The position numbers were made by a program, and so were the translations under genes. This document shows, piece by piece, positions 33,761 through 45,599 of a stretch of 64,000 nucleotides of DNA. How positions within the stretch are numbered: position 1 is the first letter of the stretch; the number at the start of each line of letters is the position of its first letter. Source of the stretch: Cycas panzhihuaensis (Eukaryota; Cycadophyta); contig CM041465.1 in the NCBI GenBank assembly GCA_023213395.1, positions 247,883,741-247,947,740 on the forward strand, given 5' to 3'. A model generated the notes under the pieces. It was given only the letters and a program-made list of their open reading frames with translations. It was not told where the DNA came from and searched no databases.

Positions 33761-33787
33761 GTGAAAAGTCTTCTTCCAATCTGGGAA

Positions 33788-34735
33788 TCACAGTATAGGT
33801 GCTGCTACAATGGCTTGTTTCAATGTTTCGAACGCTCGTTGCTGTTCTTCTGTCCATGTCCATTCAATATTCTTTTTCAACAACTCCTCCAGGGGTCCAG
33901 ATATGTATGCATACCCCCTGATAAACTTTCTATAATATCCCGTCAAACCCAGAAAACCTTTCAGTTGTTTTCTCGTAATTGGTGTCAGAAAGTGCAGAAT
34001 GGCAGATACTTTTGCTGGATCTGTCAGCAATCCTTCTTTGCTGACTATATGTCCCAACAAGTTTCCGAAGAGTACCAGAAAGGTACACTTTTCTGGATTA
34101 AGACACAATTTGTTTTCCCGACACGTTTGCAACATTTCCCTCAGATTCTCCATATGATTTTTCATCAGTCCATACAACGTCCAGTCGTCTAAGAATACAG
34201 CAACTTTTTCTCCAATAAACTTCCGAAAGATATTAATTACAATCGGCTAGAATGTAGTTGGTGCATTAGTGAGACCGAATGGCATCACTTTGTAGGCGTA
34301 TGTTCCCCATTCTATTACGAATGTAGTTTTTGCCTGATCTTCTGGGGCAATCTACACTTGATTGTACCCACTGAATCCATCTGTGAAGGAGTAAATCTCA
34401 TTTCCTCCAACTGCTTCTAGAATATCCTCCGTAAAACGTAACGGGAATGGATCCTTCTTTGTTACCTTATTCAACTGTCTGTAGTCCACACAGACGCAAA
34501 TTTTCCCATTTTTCTTGGAAACCACCACTACAGGGCTCACCCAGTCACTGTAGTCGATTTCATAGATATAACCCGCTTCCAACATTTTGTCAAGTTCAGC
34601 TTTTACTTTTTCTTTGTATTTCGGATTCATCCGGTATGGTCTCTGTTTCACCGGTTTTGCATCCTCCACTAAGTCAATGTGATATATTCCTATCACCGGA
34701 GGAATGTCTTTCAAGTCCTTATACGATCATGCGAA
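33788..34735 (-). pseudogene. Element B reverse transcriptase, with stops
   Basis: The piece 34714-34352 has HIDLVEDAKPVKQRPYRMNP, VSPVVVVSKKNGKICVCVDY, FTEDILEAVGG and FTDGFSGYNQV. After a stop, IAPEDQAKTTFVIEWGTYAY and VMPFGLTNAPTTF follow, and the catalytic box reads VAVFLDDWTLYGLMKNHMEN at about 34195 (FLDD rather than YVDD). 34177-33788 gives the thumb and connection (CRENKLCLNPEKCTFLV, GYYRKFIRGYAYISGPLEEL). Confidence 0.85.
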
Positions 34736-34780
34736 TACGTCACGGAATTCTTCGAATAACTGTTGGGTTTCCGCTATCGT

Positions 34781-35463
34781 CTAAGGGTCCCAATAGTTTC
34801 CAATTCGAATGAATTTAGGATTTTCCGGATTACCAACATTAATCTCTATAGTTTTTAACTTTGTTACACCCACATCTTCTGTATTTCCGGTTTTGTGTCC
34901 CGGAGCGTCTTCTAGCTTTCTTTTTCCAACATTGAATTCTGTAAATTCTGCAGGATAGTTCATAGCTTCTTCTTCTTCACTATGTGTAGACTCTACCTCT
35001 TCTTGGTCTGTTAGGTGTTGTTCTAATTTTATACTCATTACTCTAATATGTTTCAGGATTTTATCTATTTCTTTGTTATCAGAAGTATGCCTAAAGGTTT
35101 TATGAAGGATTTCTTTAGGTTTCCCCAAGTCACATCTAAATTTCGTTCCTTCCCTATGAACCAGTCCTTTGCTACTCTCCCCAAGGTATGATAGAAATAG
35201 TTAGGCCAATTCTGTTTAGGTGTACTTAAAGATCTCCATTTTTGTTTACATTTCTGTATATGTTCCCTAGGATTGTGACCTACATAGAATACCGAAATGG
35301 TTAGTTGGGTTGGATGATCGAACCGTATTCGAAACATCGTTTGTAAATCTTTCCAATTCCTAAGAGTGGCTTGGTGGGATAGGTACCAGTACCAGGCTTT
35401 TCCCCGTAAGGTTAGTACTAAGTCTTGCTGCCATTGGGTTTTATCCCAATTCCCATGTTCCAT
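34781..35463 (-). pseudogene. Element B second Gag-like protein, frameshifted
   Basis: It starts MEHGNWDKTQWQQDLVLTLR at 35463 and aligns along its length with the 233-residue frame of element A at 101-802. A frameshift near 35100 moves the C-terminal half into 35128-34781 (SDNKEIDKILKHIRVMSIKL, acidic patch, KLKTIEINVGNPENPKF). It lies between protease and reverse transcriptase. Two diverged copies keep the same fold-like pattern, so the coding capacity was probably under selection. Confidence 0.68.
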
Positions 35464-36071
35464 CCAATACTCAACACAATGTGTTAAATGGGTAGTCCCA
35501 TATAACTGCTCCCCACAGAATGGTTTAACATAGTTCCCAATGTAGATTTGATGGTTTATTTCCTATGGGATAATGACTCTACTATCTAGACCAGAATCGC
35601 CAAAAGTACTTACCAGCGATCCTCCTTCCATTTCCCCAGTTTTGGTGCCAATGGTTGGAAGAGATCTGTGGCTGGGTGGGTGTACCTCTAAGGAAGAGGA
35701 GGAAGGAATATTACTTCCTTCCTCAGGTTGTAATAAGGGGGGGGGGGTAGGGAATCTACCTCAGGACCCACGCCTGAAGTAGATGGGATGTCAGGATTAC
35801 TATTAACTACAAAAAAACTACAAAAATTATTAGATAAACTAAGGGTTTGTTGGTCTAGGTTATTGGCATTCTTTAAACTATTGTTAGTCAGCATATATTC
35901 AAAAGAATCTGAATTATTATCAATGTCTGTAGATACACATTTAGATAACAAATTACACCTATAAGAAGAAGAGTTTACTTCATACGCATCCTATAGCCAG
36001 TAATCCACGAACCTCATTCCGTGTTCGTCGTCTAAAGAGTTGTATATCTCTCCGAAATGTGTCGGTTCTTC

Positions 36072-36900
36072 TTACTGGTGATTAGTTGATGTGGTGGGCT
36101 CTTCTGTCATATGGTAGAAATGTTCTTCCCCAATGGAAGAGAATGTTGTGTCGCTCGTTACCGTTGTGTTGGATCCTTCATCTGGAATCATTTCAATCAA
36201 GCTTCTTCCCAGCATCGGCAATACTACTTTATTTCCATTGTCTGTTAAGGTGAAAGTTACGTTCTTCCAATTCTGAAGGCATTGCGTTTTATACAACCAT
36301 GGCCTCCCCAATAGTGTTGGATAGGGTGTTGCTCCTTTCTCTGTCTCCACGATTGTGAAGTCAACCCTCACCACTATCCCTGCCACATCTACTTTGATGT
36401 CGGCCAGTCTCCCCATAGGTCGTACCAATAGTTCGTTAGCCAATTTCAACGAATAGGTTGCCGCTTCCAGCTTCAGGCTTCCCAATTTACGCCATGTTGA
36501 AACTGGTAACACGTTCACCGCTGCGCCTCCATCAACAATTACCTGTGGGAATGTTTCTCCCAAGACTGTCATGGTTACCATCGGATCCATGTCAAATGAT
36601 GGTATGATTTGCTTTAGACTCTTGGTAATTCCTCGCTGTAACACTCCTCCTTTGATCCAATCGATAACTTGGCATAGAGAAATAGTCAATCAGAATCGCT
36701 TTTACCAAATTTTCCATTAATAACAACATTCTGGGAATATCCTCTGCTGGCAATCCTTTAAAAAGCTCCTCCATTTGCACCGTTTGGGGCTTCATCTTAG
36801 GTTCTTCTGGTAGATTTTCTTGTTCCTTTTGTTTGTTCTTCCGTACATAGACGTATTTGGTTTCCGGTTTACCCATTGGTAATGTGTTCTCCTCCCGGAC
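36072..36900 (-). pseudogene. Element B aspartic protease, frameshifted
   Basis: The protease begins with MGKPETKYVYVRKNKQKEQ at about 36875 in the frame that carries the last Gag knuckle, and shifts near 36690 into the frame 36689-36072. That frame has the active site VIVDGGAAVNVLPVSTWRK and TLLGRPWLYKTQCLQNWKNV. The DGG triplet is identical to that of A. The acidic tail continues towards 35690 with stops. Confidence 0.82.
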
Positions 36901-37096
36901 TAGGCCATCTAATACTTGTTTGGCTTTTCTGTGTCGATCCATTTCTGTCAGTGGATCCGGATATCCTTCATTCAGTTTCTCCTTTTGTTTATTTTGTAAT
37001 TTGACATTTTTTGTTTCTGGTATGATTGTCATTAGGTTGGTCGCTTTGGCCTTTCCTTTGCACTCTTCTGTTTTGTGGTCACTTGAGCCACAGTTA

Positions 37097-38791
37097 CTAC
37101 ATATGAACGGCTTGCTCAGATTCCTCGCTTTGTTGGGCACTCGACTTCCAAAGGCCCAAACCAGAGATGATGAGGCATCTACCCATTGGCAGTTTTTTCC
37201 TTGAGGGTTCTGGTGCACCCCTCGTTGTATAAACATTTCGAGGTGGGTTGCCTCCCCTTCCCCTACCTCGTCCTCTGAAGGCCTTTCCCCTAGGATTGTA
37301 GAAACAATCCTTAGTTGTATGCGTATCAGCGTCACACATATGGCACCATCTCTCTTGTTGGTGCAACGCACTATTTTTTAAATTCAAGTCACATTCCTTG
37401 GTGGTATGTGAATTTTCTTCACAAATGTGGCACCATTTGGTTATTCTTCCAGCGTGATCTTTCTTTTTCGGTGTTTCCTCTTCTTCTCGATTATTTCTGA
37501 TTTTCAATCTGGCCACCTCTTTTCTTAATGCTTCCAACTCCAATTCCTCTTCTGCTACCCCTACCTGGCAGAAGGGTCGGTTGTATTGATTTTGCTTCAG
37601 TTCTCTAATCTCGTCCTGTAATCTCAGCAACAGAGAGTCCTGTCCTCCTGCCTGTGCGTCCATTTCCATTTCAAAATCTAACGCTAGATCTTGAGCATTC
37701 TTAAATGATTTTAGTGGGTGAGCATGCATCATGGCTCGCAATTTCTCATTCAACCCTCTTACAAAGTAGTTTTTCATATTATGATCTGTTATCGTCTCAT
37801 TAATCATGCTAGCCGCAATGATTTTCATTCTGCTAGTGTAGGTTAGGACGGATTTTCCCGGCCTTTGTCTGATTTCCCTTAATGTGATTTCCACTGCTTC
37901 ATTACTGCGAAACTTTTGAAATCTTTCTTCGAATGCTTTCTTGAGCTTTGCCCACGGCTCATTCTTATTTGTTTCCTTGTACCACACCAAGGGTACTCCT
38001 CTCAACGTACAGGCGAATCGTGCTTTGATTTCGTCTTCGTCTGTAATCTTTTTTACATCAATGAGATTCTGAAATAGATACACATGCTCACAAGGTCTCA
38101 AGTATCATTAAAAATCGCCTCCCAAAGTCCCTATAGTCATCCATTTTGGGAGATTGCAACTGCCCCCACCGGTGGTGATTTTTCCTTTCTTCCTCCTTCT
38201 GGGATGCACCGGAGTGCCTACCGTTGTACTATCTTTCCCAAACAGCGGATTCTTGAATGGAGTTTTGATGTGTATGGGTTCCACTACACCTGGAACTTGT
38301 ATAGTTAATGGTGTCACTGTAATATACGATTGATCAGATCCCCTTTCTCATGAATCTTCGAAAATCTGTCTCGTGAGGTTATTCTCCCAATATGCCGAGG
38401 GACCTTCCTACGCCTTCTTATCGCTGTTACCTGGGTCCTTCGGGCTGTCCTCCACAGGAATACTTCCCTCTTTTAAGATTTCTTAATGTTTTTCATCCAC
38501 TCTTGGTTTCCCTTCTATCTCCGGGCTAAACAAATCATCTCTGATTGGGGCTGGTGTCAATACCATGCATTCGCCATGAGTTTCCTCTTCCTGAGGTGTC
38601 TGGGCTCCACTTGCCTCAAATCCTTCAACGGACTGTCCCTTAGTCTCGCTGTTCTGCGAACTTAATCTCCTTGCTCTTCTAAGTTTTGCTTCCTTCGACC
38701 ATCTTAGTGCCCTTCGTCTGCTGGTTTCCTTTTCCTTGGGTGAAGTATCCTTTTGGGGCTCTTCCGACCTTGAAGGCCTCTTAGGTGGCAT
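37097..38791 (-). pseudogene. Element B Gag, frameshifted
   Basis: The start MPPKRPSRSEEPQKDTSPKE at 38791 is an ATG where element A has ATA, which supports it as the family start. The first frame ends at 38483. The Gag core is in 38101-37097 with ACTLRGVPLVWYKE, FEERFQKF and NYFVRGLNEKLRAMMH. Knuckles WCHICEENSHTTKEC and WCHMCDADTHTTKDC follow, then the RGRGRGRGG stretch. The last knuckle, FICSNCGSSDHKTEEC, lies in the next frame (37371-36592). Confidence 0.85.
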
Positions 38792-38931
38792 TGGAAGGTC
38801 CCCTGGCTGCCGGTGGCTTAGTTACAGCCCGCCATCATGACCGCAGCCAGGGTCCTCTGCCCTTTACACATTCTTTTCTTTGAAACCCCTAGGCCCTGTC
38901 CCTCCTCAACGGACGTAGGCAATGGAACCAA

Positions 38932-39758
38932 TGTTGACTTCTGGGGGATCTTATTACACTTACAAGATACCTCTTTCACTTGTCAAGGTTACACAGTGTT
39001 ATAGTCTAGTTCAGGATACTGTCAACATGGTCATTCACATACATTCCACATATATTTCACAGAATTACACCACAATGGTACATGCAAGATGTAAATCAAT
39101 ACATACTCAGCAATTCATCATCATAACACAAAGAATACACCACTTTCCACGTAACTCTTCCTTTTATTAAGTAATCAAGTCAATTACACAAAGGCTGGAA
39201 TGCATTCCTGAGCATTCCAAAGAAAGATACATTCCTTCATACATATGCGTACCGGATGGTACTTATCATACAAAGGTCGCTCCAATCGGCTATCATATGT
39301 GCTGCTCGCACCTTTGCGTGCGTGATAATCGGCTCTCACCCTAACACGGTGGTTCATGCGCACTTCAAGTACTCATGTTGGTACCTTTATCAAGGGTTAT
39401 GACCGTCATATAACTGCATTCTTCAATCATACGTACCTTTTCCATTAATCACTTGTTTAGGCACTTAATTAATCTTCCTTTGTATCCGTACGTCCGTACG
39501 TACGTCTGGCAGCTTAACAGATCTTCACTGGTCCCTTTGAGTCATGCGTACCGCTTCCACTCGGTTCCATTCCGCCGTTGGTACGTATCTGTCATACATA
39601 CTGCTCTGTGCACGCACCGCCATACGCACTGCACGAATGCTGATTTCTCTGCCGTTTTGCTTCATGCGTACCTCCGTATGGTCCGTACCTGCACAACTCA
39701 GGTTACCTGACCTACCTCTGGTCCTCTCACAGCCATAGGATCATTTTAGACTCCAACA
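38932..39758 (-). repeat. Element B 5' LTR
   Basis: It is 827 bp with the same termini as the 3' copy and scattered differences. It is followed by the target duplication CCCAA. Confidence 0.93.
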
Positions 39759-40330
39759 CCCAAATCAGATGGGAAGGATGCTATCCTTGTAGTTGTCGAC
39801 AGATTAACAAAGCATGCCCATTTTTGTGGAATCCAATCCACTTGCAAAGCAAAATAGATGGCCGAAATTTTCTTAAAGGTGATACACCAGCTCCATGGAA
39901 TGCCTAAGAAGATTGTCAGTGATAGGGACTCAAGGTTTACAAGCATTTTCTGGACCGAACTCTTCTAAACATTAGGTACGGAGCTAACAATGAGCACATC
40001 ATACCACCTGCAAATAGATGGACAAACAGAGGTGGTCAATAAATGTTTAGAAGGGTATCTCTGATGCTATGTGTTAGACAAGAAGAATTAATGGTATCGT
40101 TGGGTTTCCATGGAAAAATGGTGATATAATACAACTTACCACACCATGACAAAAATGAATCCCTTTCAAGCACTATATGGGTATGAATGGTCAACCTTCA
40201 AGAATTATGCCATAGAGAATTCTAAGGTTCAAGAATTGGAGGAGCATCTACAACAAATAATAGAGATACTCGAGATACTGAAGGAAAATCTTAACTTGGC
40301 TCAAAATTAGATGAAATAATAAGCAGATAA
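39759..40330 (+). pseudogene. Element C integrase, catalytic core, after element B
   Basis: The frame continues from 29139 with SDGKDAILVVVDRLTKHAHF (first Asp), then PKKIVSDRDSRFTSIFW (second Asp) and [17 protein letters not shown] (Glu), so all three catalytic residues remain. NPFQALYGYEWSTF follows. Stops at several points (after QSTCKAK, after ELF, after EGYL) show decay. The first five bases, CCCAA, are the second copy of the target duplication. Confidence 0.85.
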
Positions 40331-40379
40331 ATGAAGAAGCGAATGAGCATTTTAGCTAGGAGATTGGGTTTACCTATGC

Positions 40380-40709
40380 TTGCAACCATATAAGCAAACT
40401 TCACCTCAAAAAGATGATAAACACAAACTGGAGTCAAGGTTCTACATATGCTATAAGGTCCTTAAACAAATTGGTGAAGTGGCTTATGCCCTAGCATTGC
40501 CTGCAACATCCAAAATCCACAACATTTTCCATGTATCCTATCTTAAAAGGAAAATTAAACATCAAGTGCAAACACAAATAGAACTACCAATACTGAATGC
40601 CGAAGGAAGACTCCAATTGATACTAGAACAAATTCTCAACGAGAGGGTCAGATACTTACATTCCTGGCACACCAAGGAGTATCTCCTCAAATGGAAGCAA
40701 CTACCATAG
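40380..40709 (+). pseudogene. Element C integrase tail with chromodomain-like end
   Basis: These 110 residues begin MQPYKQTS and continue with LKQIGEVAYALALPATSKIH, NIFHVSYLKRKIKHQ and, at the end, WHTKEYLLKWKQLP. This is the GPY/F-like module plus the start of a chromodomain, matching the tail of element D (18404-18796). The chromodomain is cut by a stop before its last helix. The polypurine tract and 3' LTR follow. Confidence 0.78.
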
Positions 40710-40804
40710 GAAGTTTCTACTTAGGAAAGCGAGCAATCTGTCCAAGAACATCTAGAGTTAATCAAGCTTTGAGGGCAAAGCTTTTCAAAGAGAGGGGGGA
40801 TACT

Positions 40805-41070
40805 TGTTAAGAACCCAACCCCTTACTTCTTCTTCTTCTCATGTTCTTTTACTCTTCTTCTTATAAATATACCGCACATAGAAGTCTAAGAGATGGGTGG
40901 CCTTAATAGCCCTATATATGTATGTAGTTCATGTAGTGGGTTTACCATTGAATATTGTGATTTTATGTATTGGAGGTTGCCCCCTCAAAATGCCCTAGCA
41001 ACACAAGTGATTACATTGTGCTCTTGTGTGCATTGTGATTGCTCTTGTTATCAATTGCAGGTTCATTACA
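40805..41070 (+). repeat. Element C 3' LTR
   Basis: It is 266 bp and preceded by the polypurine tract ending at 40800. It is clearly diverged from the 5' copy by substitutions and small deletions. Confidence 0.88.
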
Positions 41071-43697
41071 AATTGGAGCAAATATTTGGGTTACTCTATC
41101 AAATAACAGTTGTAGGAACTATGGGTTACTAAACAAATATTTAGACATCCCTCATTACTGTCAGGAGTGCTACTTTTATAGTGTCTAGTGGTGCAACCAT
41201 TACATGAGGAGATTTGCCTAAACGCGCTAGCTAGGCAGCAATGGGTGCAAATATTTCCATACGATGTTGCATCAACAAGAGTCAAGGGATAAGTGATGGC
41301 ATCCATGAGGTAGATTGTAGGTTGGTTCTACTAGATAGTAGCAACACCGCTGCATCATAAGCCAAAGCAAAAGGCAAAGAAGAAGTTAGAGGTGGTGATT
41401 TTAGGATGGAGAGGAATCCTTCTAATCACCTATAAGTGAGCCAAAAGAGATAGCATTCCATACTCCTCCTTCATAGCACATACAAATCCATCAAGACGTT
41501 GGAGAAGGAACGTTATGGGCAAGGGAAGCCACGAGAGATAAATTCTAATAGATTTGGGATCAATTGAGCCAAATATAGGATGATTATAGCCAATTAAGCC
41601 AACATGGCCTACTACCACTAGTAGCAACAACTAACTCCAAAGACCAACAATAGGTCAAGTTTTTGTTGATTTCGTCGACCATTGGGTTGAGGAGGATAAA
41701 TCCTCAGTAGAAGCAACTTTTGGAATTTGAGAAAAAATTTTGAGGCCACATACCATCAGCAATCAAACCAACAATATGTGAACTTGGAGCGTAATTAACA
41801 TTGCTTCAGGAATTCAAACAAAAAGAGTTAAAGTTTTAGACAAAATAAAATTGATTTGTGGAAGGAAGCCCCTGATAATGATCATGAGTTAACAAGTCTA
41901 CACAAAGAGTAAAGGCAATGCAAGAGTAATTAGTAATGAAAAATATAGAAATAATGAATTTGACAAAGTTGAACAAACAAATGGGACAATAGTTGCAGGA
42001 GGCAACAAACTAGGTCACCAAACAAGGCAAAAACATTTAACACCTACAAGATAAATTGATAGAAAAGTAGTTACAAGGTATTGAACTACAAGAACAACTC
42101 GAGAAGAAGGAAGGGAAAGAGTGATCCCATACAATATTTTGGGGTAAATTTTGACTTTGAGCAAGGATGCTCAACCATTTTGTGACCCTCGTATCAATGC
42201 ATGCAAAGAACTTGGCCTTTAATGGGAAAATCATGGTGAAATCTACTCTTGGAGCGACTTAAATAGTTAAGGAAGGCTTCTAGAATGACTCATATAGATG
42301 AAAACAACCATAACAAAAGTGTTATTTTGTTGGGGAGCATAGGGAATGGCTAATGAAACAACTTACACAATGAGGAATGATTGCAGTAGGACCATGCTCT
42401 TGGGGAATAGTTAGAACAATTATGACAATGCAAGATGAATATCACTATGAGAAACAACCCAGCTAAGAATGGTTGGGAATGACTAGAAAGCCATTCTTGG
42501 AATAGCTCATATAGTAAGAACTGCTTATAGAACTATCATGGCCCCTCAACCATAACCAAGGGTTAGCTATGACCTTGCCTAGCTATGACTCACTTGAGTC
42601 TACCAATCAAGCCAACACGAATTTGTACTACCTAAACTATGGAAGCTTAAATCAGAGTTTGCATGTGTGCATAATAGAAAACATATGCCCAAAATATATA
42701 TCTAGTTCAAGAGGACAAAGCACCCAAAGCACATTCCCATTAGTAGTATTTTGGAAAAGAGAATGGATGACAAAGCATTATAATTCACCATTAGGTCATC
42801 AATCATACAAATTGACTATAAAAAGGGGCTAACCAGATTACTCAGACAAATTCACTGCCCAACCAACTGAATTTCTAAAGAGGAAATGCTCCCAAGTTGG
42901 AGCACATGATATGAACGTTGGACTACTGGTATGTCACTTAGCTTCTAACCCCAATGACTTCTTTGGTCTCAATTCCATAGTTTAATACCATTGAAATATA
43001 TTTGACTCTTCTCACTACACTTTAACTTACTCAACAATATCTAGAAATGCCATACCACATATGGTTCATCGTTGAATCAATCTCATTGGATTCTCTCTTT
43101 GTATGGCCCACGTGTTCCATACCATGCAATGCATGACAAATAATCATGCATGTATCATCACTGGCTGTCACCATAGTGAGGTTGTGTGTTTCATACCACA
43201 CTAGCACTCACCCATGATGAGGTTGTGAATCCATACCCTACAAGCATTACTCATGCACGTTGGAACAAATGACAAGGAGGGGACTTGCTCAACCCAAATT
43301 CCTATCACAAATTCAAAAGAAAGGGGACTCGCTTAGCCCTTGGGAATGGGGACTCACTAAACCCAATTCCCATAAGCCAACTGAAATTTAGCACCTTCAA
43401 AATAATACAATGAGATTGACATAGTAATGGACACACACATTCATGTCACTTACCAAACTTATCCCTTGCACGAGATGGAGATAAACCTTAAGAGATTCCA
43501 ATGTGTGCAAATTTATCTGTTCTAGAATTTTGCCCCTAGGTACAATTATACTTAACACACTTAAGCCAAGTTTTGCGAAAATTCAACTGTTGAAAATTTA
43601 TGAAAACCCTAATGAGAGATCTAATCACTGCCCCTTCATCATTCAAGCCAAATATCAGGCTCAAGGACCTAGTATTAGTCTCCAAGAAGGTATATGG
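41071..43697. other. Unassigned region between elements C and H
   Basis: No supported gene. It contains degraded AC/AG-rich sequence and, at about 43180-43380, short imperfect repeats (GGGGACT(T/C)GCT(T/C)A and ATACCA(C/T)A...GAGGTTGTG). It may be old retrotransposon interior, but no protein motif was recognised. Confidence 0.5.
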
Positions 43698-43922
43698 TGT
43701 CAAAAAATAACTTAGAGATGGAAAGAAAATGCTCGATTGATTATTGAGGAGTGAACTCTAAAATATATACAAACTGGGTTTGTAACCACCAAGAAACTAA
43801 ATGTAACCGCTACATAAGAAGCTGACACTTGTCAAACACGTCCTACATACATTCATAAGTTACAAATTTGAGGGGTCTATTACCCCTTTTGATTTCCTAA
43901 GATAAAACATTACATTCTAACA
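43698..43922 (-). repeat. Element H 3' LTR
   Basis: It is 225 bp, from TGTCAAAAAATAAC to ATTCTAACA. Confidence 0.9.
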
Positions 43923-43959
43923 CCCTCTCTTAATGTTTTATCCTTTAATCCTATCTTAT

Positions 43960-45440
43960 CCCTAAGGATTGAAATTTGTCTTTTCCAAGTGGTTTTGTCA
44001 ATATATCTGCTATTTGTTCTCCTGTTAGATAGTAGATCAGATCAATCTCCTTACTTTGAACTTTCTCTCGAATGAAATGATGATGAACCTCGATGTGCTT
44101 TGTCCGAGCACGAAGGACTGGATTCCTGATTAACTTGATTGTACTTTGATTATCACAATTCAGTGATGTTGGTCCTTGTTGTTGTTGATTCAGGTTTGTC
44201 AGAAGTTGTCTTAGCCAAATTGCTTCAGTGGTTGCATTGACTGCTGATTTGTACTCTACTTCTATTAATGATAGGGCTATTGTTGCCTACTTTTTACTAC
44301 TCCAAGAGAGTAGTGCGGCGCCTAGAAAGAAACAATATCCACTTGTAGATTTCCTTTGCTCTTTGTCTCCTGCCCAGTCTGAGTCGCAGAATCCTGTTAA
44401 TTGAAGTGATTCCTTTTTGGGGTATACCATCTTCAATTCAATTGTTCCTCTTAAGTATCTCAATATTTCTTTTGCTGCTTTCCAATGTTTTATTTTTGGC
44501 TCCTGCATGTATCTTGATACTAGACCTATAGAGTACGAGATATCAGGTCTAGTGGCAGTGAGATAGAGTAAACTCCCAATGAATTGTCTATACATAGTGG
44601 CATCAACTTAAGGTTTTTCCTTGTCAGAAATTAAGTTACAATTTACTTCCATGGGAGTTGTGCATGGATTGCAATTTTCCATTTGAAATTCTATTGGCAA
44701 GTCTTTGATGTACTTGCTTTGACTCAGAGTGATTGAGTCATCCTTTTGGTCAACTTCTATCCCCAGATAATAATTTAGGAGGCCCAAATCAGTCATTTCA
44801 AATTTACTCTCAAGTTGACCTTTTATGTTTGAGATTGATTCTTTATCATCCCCGGTGAGAATCATATCATCTACATATACCACAATTATGATGATCAACC
44901 CATTTTTGTTCTTTACATATAAGCTCGAGTCTAAGCTACACCTATGGAATCCATTTTGGCAGAGATAGTTGTCCAACTTTGCATACCATGCACGTGAAGC
45001 CTGTTTTAGTCCATATAATGCCTTTTTTAACCTGCAGACCAAGTGTTCTTGCCCCTTTTCTATATAGCCTTTCGGTTGTCTCATATAAACTTCTTTCTCT
45101 ATTTTTCCATTCAAAAAGACACTTTTGACATCTGGTTGATATATTTTCCAATTTTTTTGTGCTACCAATGCTATCACTATTCTTGCTATGTTTAATTTGG
45201 CTACAAGCAAATATGTTTCTTCATAGTTGTTTGAGTGTAGCCCTTTGCAACAAGTCTTGCTTTGTATTTTTCGATGTTTACATTAGCCCCTTCCTTTATC
45301 TTGTAAATCCATTTGCAATTGACTACTGGTTTGTTGGGTGGTAATTCCACCAATTCCCATGTCTAATTTTTGATGATGGATTCTATCTCAGTGTCTATGG
45401 TTGCTCTCCATTTGATCTGTTCCTTTGCTTCTGCAAATGA
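43960..45440 (-). pseudogene. Element H reverse transcriptase and RNase H
   Basis: 45210-44608 gives [59 protein letters not shown], the catalytic VVYVDDMILTGDD, and FEMTDLGLLNYYLGIEV. After a stop, 44595-44287 has YRQFIGSLLYLTATRPDISY, ILRYLRGTIELKMVYPKKES and RNase H residues FCDSDWAGDKEQRKSTSGY. The RNase H tail runs to about 43965 with stops. This is the best-preserved reverse transcriptase in the window. Confidence 0.87.
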
Positions 45441-45599
45441 TTGGGATTCTATGTTACTGTACAATGCTTTGTGTCTCTAGCTTCTTGTCCTATGAGGAAG
45501 TATTTCCCTTTTCCTTCCTTGACAGTTTTGACATATCATTTGGATAGTTTTTTCTCCTTCTTTGGTTCTTCTTCAGTTCTTGATTCTTCCAGAGATGAT

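Larger units (their letters stand above)
29140..39758 (-). mobile_element. Element B: Ty3/gypsy element inserted into the integrase of element C
   Basis: It is a complete 10.6 kb minus-strand element with LTRs 29140-29956 and 38932-39758, flanked by CCCAA (29135-29139 and 39759-39763). Its order is gag, protease, second Gag-like frame, RT, RNase H, integrase, repeat array, extra ORF, 3' LTR. The primer site reads TTGGTTCCATTGCC beside the 5' LTR, tRNA-Asp-like as in A. Stops and frameshifts are spread through pol, for example TGA in FAWSYKDL (about 34731). Confidence 0.95.
24680..41070 (+). mobile_element. Element C: old Ty3/gypsy chromovirus, hosting element B
   Basis: It is a plus-strand element with LTRs 24680-24961 and 40805-41070, both starting TGTTAAGAACC and ending GTTCATTACA. 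Flanks are AACTG and AATTG, a duplication with one change. A degenerate initiator-Met primer site (TTGATATTAAAGC) follows the 5' LTR, and AGAGAGGGGGGA precedes the 3' LTR. Order is gag, protease, RT, RNase H, integrase, chromodomain-like tail. Many stops and divergent LTRs make it the oldest complete element here. Element B splits its integrase at 29139/39759. Confidence 0.9.
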
